A stretch of DNA of 64,000 nucleotides, taken from assembly GCA_030744435.1 (NCBI GenBank), contig JASLQO010000011.1, positions 124,001 to 188,000 on the forward strand, in the 5' to 3' direction. Shown here piece by piece: positions 59,605 to 64,000 of this stretch (position 1 is the first letter of the stretch; every line of letters starts with the position of its first letter). Position numbers and translations under genes: made by a program. This DNA comes from JASLQO01 sp002327525. Lineage in GTDB: Bacteria; Pseudomonadota; Gammaproteobacteria; Pseudomonadales; Azotimanducaceae. The notes beneath the pieces are model-generated. The model did no database searches and was not told the DNA's origin. It saw only the letters and a list, made by a program, of their open reading frames with translations.

Positions 59605-60779
59605 GTACGTCACCACCGCACCGCCGAAACGCGGGTGTCCTCTTATTTCTAATGCTCTACTCAACCGGATCGCCTGGCTCCGCGGCGACACTCGCCGAAC
59701 TGGAGACCGGCTACGCGGGGCTCGATCGACGCAAAGCCCTGGCCGCCGTACCCGGTGACTCCGGCACGCACGGTGTCGCCCATTCCCAAAGTCAGGATGT
59801 GCTGGCCACCGTCCGAGCGCTTACCGATTGCGAAGCGCAGCGACAACCAGACGCGCCGCCCTGCGAACTGATACGCCTAAACGAGATCCATATCAGAACA
59901 GGGGCGCAGTTACGCGCTGAAGTTCCGCGCGCTCCTCATCCCCTGTACCTGTGGCGTTACAGGAGTGATGACGCCGTCGTGTTTCTCGCCGGTTCCATTC
60001 ACACCCTGAAACCGAGTCTGTATCCACTTCCCGTACAGGTCACACGGGCATTCGATGAAGCCGACACACTTGTGCTCGAAGTCAACATCGAGGATATCGA
60101 CCCACAAGCACTGCAGCGGAAGATCTCGAGTATCGCGACACTCCCGGCAGGCACGACGCTGGTCGATGTCTTGCCAGGACCTTTATATCAGCGCCTCCAG
60201 ACTCAGATGTCTCGTTACGGCGTACCGCTCGAACGGATGCAGCATTTCAATCCCAGCATGGTCATGACTCAGTTCGTCGTCACACGGCTGATGTCTTTCG
60301 GCTATGACGCAACCATCGGCGTCGAGGAGCATCTCCTGGCCAGAGCACACGATAAGCGCATTCTGCAGTTGGAAACACCCGAGGCTCAGCTCGAGCTGTT
60401 GTTCGGGCAACCGCTTGAAACACAAATCGATATGCTGAGCGAAACACTGGACCAGGACGTCGAGTTCGAGCCGATGCTGTCGAACATGATCACCGCCTGG
60501 TTGTCGGGCGACGATGCGGCTTTCGAAGACCTTTTTCGCCGGCAAGCGGGTGACAGCGCACTGGCCCGGGACTTCAATCGTCAGCTGCTCGACGACCGCA
60601 ATGTGGTGATGGCTGAAAAGATTTCCGGCTATCTGCAGGATGAGGGTGTGTATTTCGTTTTGATTGGTGCTGCGCACTTCATCGGAGATAGCGGTATCGT
60701 GGCGGAACTCGAGCGGCGTCAGATTACAGGCGAACGCATCTATTCGGACATGGGTATTGCACCTGAAACGGTGCACTGA
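59601..60779 (+). CDS. TraB/GumN family protein
   Basis: The 392-residue protein has a signal peptide (AGVLLFLMLYSTGSPGSAAT), a linker, then the TraB/GumN (GxxH) domain. That domain has the FLAGSIHTLKPSLYPLP motif, LVLEVNIEDID, GVEEHLLARAHDKRILQLET, and the second glycine-histidine FVLIGAAHFIGDSGIV. The fold is related to erythromycin-esterase/TIKI proteases, and the two GxxH/GAAH motifs are likely metal ligands. It acts in the periplasm. Start GTG 59601 overlaps the CinA-like stop. Confidence 0.85.
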   Translation: MSTSPPHRRNAGVLLFLMLYSTGSPGSAATLAELETGYAGLDRRKALAAVPGDSGTHGVAHSQSQDVLATVRALTDCEAQRQPDAPPCELIRLNEIHIRTGAQLRAEVPRAPHPLYLWRYRSDDAVVFLAGSIHTLKPSLYPLPVQVTRAFDEADTLVLEVNIEDIDPQALQRKISSIATLPAGTTLVDVLPGPLYQRLQTQMSRYGVPLERMQHFNPSMVMTQFVVTRLMSFGYDATIGVEEHLLARAHDKRILQLETPEAQLELLFGQPLETQIDMLSETLDQDVEFEPMLSNMITAWLSGDDAAFEDLFRRQAGDSALARDFNRQLLDDRNVVMAEKISGYLQDEGVYFVLIGAAHFIGDSGIVAELERRQITGERIYSDMGIAPETVH

Positions 60780-60802
60780 GTACACACAAACAGAGGTATG
60801 CA

Positions 60803-61519
60803 ATGGACATTGCTGGTAACAAAGCGCTCGTATTCGGCGGCACATCGGGCATCGGTCTGGCCGCTGCGAATCGGTTGCAAGATGGTGGCGCCACGGTCGT
60901 CGTGTTTGGACGCAGCGACAGCAACATCGCGACAGCTCTGACGACCCTGGGAAACGGTGCCAGAGCGATTTCTGCTGACGTCCTCGACCGTGATGCACTG
61001 ACGGAGATTTTCGAGGCGGAAGCACCGTTCGACATCCTTGTCAACACCGCCACCGGAGGCGATCGCGCCATGGGGCCGTTTCTCGAGATGGACCTCGATG
61101 GATTTCAGGGTTCATTTCGCAAGCTGTGGGGATACACCAACACCGTACACCTTGGCACACGACATCTCAGCGAAGACGGCTGCATCGTCCTGGTGAGTGG
61201 CGCACCGGCGCGCAAGGCACGCCCGGGTAACACCTCGTTGTCCACTGTCGGCAACGCCGTGGAGGGATTCGTACGTGCCGTTGCGCCGGAGATCGCCCCC
61301 CGTCGCATAAACGTGGTATCTCCGGGCATCATCGACACGCCGATGTTTCCCGTACGGGGCGAAGTTCGCGACGAATTCCTGGGCAAGGCAACGGCTGGCA
61401 ATCTCATCAAGCGAGCAGGTACCGCTGATGAGGTGGCACATGGAATTCTATTCGCCATAGAAAACGACTTCGTCACCGGTACGACCGTGGATGTCGACGG
61501 AGGCATGCTGCTGCCTTGA
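60803..61519 (+). CDS. short-chain dehydrogenase/reductase
   Basis: The 238-residue SDR has GGTSGIGLAAANRL (cofactor loop), LVNTATGG in place of the usual NNAG, LVSGAPARKARPGNTSL, and PGIIDTPMFP. The Tyr-x-x-x-Lys pair expected around residue 150 is absent: that region reads RKARPGNTSLSTVGNAVEGF, with no tyrosine. It may be a divergent or inactive SDR. It stands 23 bases behind the TraB/GumN gene and may be cotranscribed. Confidence 0.77.
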   Translation: MDIAGNKALVFGGTSGIGLAAANRLQDGGATVVVFGRSDSNIATALTTLGNGARAISADVLDRDALTEIFEAEAPFDILVNTATGGDRAMGPFLEMDLDGFQGSFRKLWGYTNTVHLGTRHLSEDGCIVLVSGAPARKARPGNTSLSTVGNAVEGFVRAVAPEIAPRRINVVSPGIIDTPMFPVRGEVRDEFLGKATAGNLIKRAGTADEVAHGILFAIENDFVTGTTVDVDGGMLLP

Positions 61520-61571
61520 GCGCGCCCTTCCTGCAACCACCCCGGACACTGACCGGGGCCATACCCAGACC

Positions 61572-62273
61572 ATGCTTTCGAGCACACTGCGTAAACTCGT
61601 AATGCGCAATCGAGCCACAGCTTTCCACGCAAGTGCCGCCCGCGAGATCGTGACCACAGCCGATGACGCCAATCTCGAGGTGTGGCACAACCGCGGACTG
61701 TTACCCAGTCAGCCAGCGATGTTTCTCATCCATGGCTGGCTGGGCTCGGCAACATCGGGATATACGCTGTCCGCCGCCATGCGCGCGGCCGAGGCCGATT
61801 TTCACACGCTACGAATCAACCTTCGTGATTAAGGCGATACCGCGCATCTGAATCGGGAGTTTTTTAGTTCGGCCCGCATCGGCGAGGCAATTCACCTGGT
61901 GCGGCATCTGAGGAACGAGTATGGCGAGAGCGGACTGCTCGGCTTCTCGCTGGGCGGAAACTTCGCGCTGCGCATCGCGCGCGCGACCGGCATACCTACA
62001 CTTGCCATCTGCCCCGCGATGGACGCGGCGTTCACGATGCAACGCACAGACGACGGAGTTCCGCTCTACCGCCATTACTTCGTGAGAAAGTGGCTGCGCG
62101 CGCTGCGCGCCAAGCAAGCCGCCTTTCCCGAACACCACGACTTCACGAATGCACTGAAGATGAACTCCGTCTCGTGTCTCACCGATCTATTCGTCGGTCA
62201 CTACAGCGACTTCGCAAATACCGACGAGTACTTTGCGCAGGGCTCACTCGACAGCGCGCCGCGCTGCATGTGA
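61572..62273 (+). pseudogene. YheT-like alpha/beta hydrolase, in-frame TAA and truncated
   Basis: One frame reads a hydrolase: MFLIHGWLGSATSGYTLSAAM, LRINLRD, then TAA at 61830 where relatives have His, GDTAHLNREFFSSARIGEAI, the nucleophile elbow LLGFSLGGNFALRIA, and FANTDEYFAQ. After that, family sequence stops and ten unrelated residues lead to TGA. The catalytic Asp/His region (about 90 residues) is therefore missing. It overlaps the convergent decayed gene by 30 bases. Confidence 0.8.
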
Positions 62274-62609
62274 GTCACGCACCTCGTCCGGAAAATCGCG
62301 ATAGAGTGCGAACTTCGCATCCTGCACCTTCGAGTAGACTTCCGAGTGTATGCTCTCCACGTCCGGACCGCGTGTTGCGGCGAGTGCGAAAACCGCGTCC
62401 ATCTGCGTGAGATCCCGAAACTCCAGCATCGGATGAAACTCGCTGAGTCCTTACGCGGCGAGCCCCAGCTTGCGGCGCGTGATGCGGTAGCCGGTCAACA
62501 GGTCTCGACCTTACATGTGGTCCAACCACGCCCAAACCGCGGAAACGAAATCGAGATCCCAAACGCCGGGTTTCAACTCACACCAGATATGGTAGATATC
62601 CACGCCCAT
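62244..62609 (-). pseudogene. DUF6614-like small protein, two in-frame TAA codons
   Basis: The reverse frame from ATG 62609 (AAGGAG site just upstream) reads VDIYHIWCELKPGVWDLDFVSAVWAWLDHM, TAA, GRDLLTGYRITRRKLGLAA, TAA, GLSEFHPMLEFRDLTQMDAVFALAATRG, then KVQDAKFALYRDFPDEVR. This is a recognisable protein of about 110 residues that I associate with DUF6614. No frameshift occurs, only two stops. It overlaps the hydrolase remnant at its 3' end. Confidence 0.65.
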
Positions 62610-62684
62610 ACTCCTTGTCATGTTGATTCCGATATGGGCAAGCTCTGATCAGATCTCATCCGCTCAGCGTTTCGCCGGTACCCA

Positions 62685-63623
62685 CTAGCGGTACCACGGC
62701 GCGTTCGCACCGGTCTCCAGATTCCCTCCGCTGATGATGATGCCAATTACCTGGCTATCCGCAGCGATAGGCCCCCATCGCAGCAGAGCAGCCAAGGGCA
62801 CCGCTGACGAGGGTTCCACGATCATGTTGAGATGCCGCGTCATCAGATCGAGAGCACGACTGATTTCCTCCTCGCCAACGCACCGAATCGGCAGATCATA
62901 GGACTGGAAGATTGCGAAATTGCGCATCCCAAGCGCCGTGCGCAACCCATCGGCGATGGTCACGGGCGGCCTCTGCGTCTGCCGCACACCGGTACGCATG
63001 GATTGCGCCGCGTCGTCAGCAAGCTCCGGTTCCGCGCCGACCACCTGTACCCGACACTCTGCCTCACCTACCGCCTCGATGGCGCCCGCGGCCAGTCCAC
63101 CACCGCCGACGGGCAACCACAACTCGTTTATCTCGACCGCGTCGTGCAGGAATTCCGCTGTCGCCGTGCCCTGCCCGTCGATCACGTCCCGGTCGTCATA
63201 CGGCGGGATGATGGCAGCGCCGGTATCCTCGACCAGTTCTGCGAGACACGCCTCACGTGCGGCGAGCGTCGGACCGCATGTCACGACATGGCCACCGAAG
63301 CGTTGGACGTTTCGTCGCTTGAAAGCTGATGCATCCTGAGGCATCACTATGAAGGCAGGCACACCGGCCTTCCGCGCGGCGCGAGCGAGCGCAGCGCCAT
63401 GATTACCCGATGAGTGGGTCACAACTCCCGCACTCCGGTCGCCACCCCCCTTGCACAGTATTGCATTCATCGCACCGCGCGCCTTGAAGGCGCCCGTCCA
63501 CTGGAAGTTCTCGCACTTGAAACGAATCGAAACACCGCAAAGATCATCAAGTGCATCACTGGACACGACCGGAGTATGCACGACGAATGGTGCGATGCGC
63601 GCGGCTGCCTCCGTCACGCTCAA
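62685..63623 (-). CDS. threonine/serine dehydratase-family PLP enzyme
   Basis: The 312-residue fold-type II enzyme has the PLP lysine in FQWTGAFKARGAMNA (Lys47), HSSGNHGAALARAARKAG and the tetraglycine phosphate loop PVGGGGLAAGA. The loop GAFKARG differs from the usual GSFK-RG by one residue. It deaminates Ser/Thr or a hydroxy-aspartate analogue, or racemises serine. There is no C-terminal ACT domain. Start TTG 63623 overlaps the HMG-CoA-lyase-like stop; a GTG two codons on is possible. Confidence 0.85.
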   Translation of the reverse strand: MSVTEAAARIAPFVVHTPVVSSDALDDLCGVSIRFKCENFQWTGAFKARGAMNAILCKGGGDRSAGVVTHSSGNHGAALARAARKAGVPAFIVMPQDASAFKRRNVQRFGGHVVTCGPTLAAREACLAELVEDTGAAIIPPYDDRDVIDGQGTATAEFLHDAVEINELWLPVGGGGLAAGAIEAVGEAECRVQVVGAEPELADDAAQSMRTGVRQTQRPPVTIADGLRTALGMRNFAIFQSYDLPIRCVGEEEISRALDLMTRHLNMIVEPSSAVPLAALLRWGPIAADSQVIGIIISGGNLETGANAPWYR

Positions 63624-64000
63624 GCGCTGTTACCCTGGGGAAATCCACCGGCCTTGAGCAGCGCCGATGGCACTGCTTTACCGAGTACGCTCTGCAGCCA
63701 GTCGGACGTGTCGATGAGGCAGTCGAGGTTCACCTCGTGCTGGATACGCATGCGCTCGAGCATGTACACGAGATCTTCAGTGGCGATATTGCCCGTTGCG
63801 TTGGGAGCAAAAGGGCAGCCGCCGATACCACCGATACTTGCGTCGAGAGTCGAAACACCCGCCTGGAGCGCCGCAAATGCATTGGCGATACCCATGTTGC
63901 GCGTGTCGTGAAAATGCGCGCGCAGCGGCATGTTCTCGCCAAGTCGCTGCCGTAACATCGCGAACAAATCCGCCACCTGACCGGGGACGCCAACGCCAAC
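63620..64000 (-). CDS. HMG-CoA lyase-family protein, C-terminal part (5' end outside window)
   Basis: The last 126 residues are visible: GVPGQVADLFAML, the metal-binding HFHDTRNMGIANAFAALQAG, DASIGGIGGCPFAPNATGNIATEDLVYMLERM with the catalytic cysteine, and a short tail. This matches hydroxymethylglutaryl-CoA lyase, which splits HMG-CoA (or a related 3-hydroxy-3-methyl acyl-CoA) into acetoacetate and acetyl-CoA, ending leucine breakdown. Overlap with the dehydratase gene suggests an operon continuing beyond the window. Confidence 0.87.
   Translation of the reverse strand, partial: VGVGVPGQVADLFAMLRQRLGENMPLRAHFHDTRNMGIANAFAALQAGVSTLDASIGGIGGCPFAPNATGNIATEDLVYMLERMRIQHEVNLDCLIDTSDWLQSVLGKAVPSALLKAGGFPQGNSA

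Noticed and set aside
1..64000. CRISPR array, integron or intact transposon
   Set aside because: No regularly spaced repeats, integrase, transposase or paired terminal repeats were seen on either strand.

Overview
The window reads as a stretch of a GC-rich, aerobic gammaproteobacterial chromosome, most likely from an uncultured marine or host-associated lineage. This is an inference. It rests on a gamma-type LexA box, the HupE/parvulin, DUF2784, LemA/TPM and PrsT-type families, and the large number of acyl-CoA dehydrogenases (six), enoyl-CoA hydratases, MaoC hydratases and CitE-type lyases. There is no rRNA, CRISPR array, intact mobile element or phage. One tRNA gene, tRNA-Arg(TCG), is present.

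Left part (1-23.7 kb): a partial CoA-pyrophosphatase-type Nudix gene, a DMT transporter, and an enoyl-CoA hydratase/haloalkane dehalogenase pair. A TetR gene with a perfect palindromic operator is divergent from a two-subunit acyl-CoA dehydrogenase/SDR/parvulin/HupE run. Then come a patatin-like lipase with a shortened TPR protein, a thioesterase, a calcineurin-like phosphoesterase, an acyl-CoA dehydrogenase without an obvious catalytic glutamate, a deazaflavin-type oxidoreductase, an enoyl-CoA hydratase/DUF169/nitroreductase operon, and a TPP enzyme/small protein/acyl-CoA dehydrogenase operon.

Middle (23.8-43 kb): a cluster of decayed genes (cyclophilin, TPM protein, LemA) precedes an FAA-hydrolase-family enzyme, a zinc alcohol dehydrogenase and PdxA. 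A canonical LexA box separates pdxA from a 77-residue two-CxxC protein. RibBA with a degenerate GTP cyclohydrolase domain, a small membrane protein, a TetR-adaptor-RND efflux operon with its own palindromic operator, tRNA-Arg, a sucrase/ferredoxin-like protein and a glycosyltransferase follow. The five-gene run PrpD-MaoC-MaoC-malyl-CoA-lyase-like-acyl-CoA dehydrogenase looks like a complete oxidise, hydrate and cleave route for a branched dicarboxylic acyl-CoA.

Right part (43-64 kb): a secreted-protein reading frame interrupted by three UAG codons; a MoxR-type AAA ATPase with a VWA partner; a second acyl-CoA dehydrogenase/MaoC/CitE/enoyl-CoA hydratase set; a PrsT-like TPR lipoprotein beside an Ig-array surface protein; a second parvulin-HupE cassette whose parvulin is frameshifted; a CinA-N domain protein, a TraB/GumN protein and an SDR; two convergent decayed genes; a threonine-dehydratase-family enzyme; and the end of an HMG-CoA-lyase-family gene.

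Two themes stand out. The first is acyl-CoA catabolism, with repeated combinations of dehydrogenase, hydratase and lyase. The second is an unusually high number of broken genes (about ten), carrying in-frame stops, frameshifts and internal deletions. That suggests relaxed selection or early genome reduction, unless base-calling errors explain part of it.
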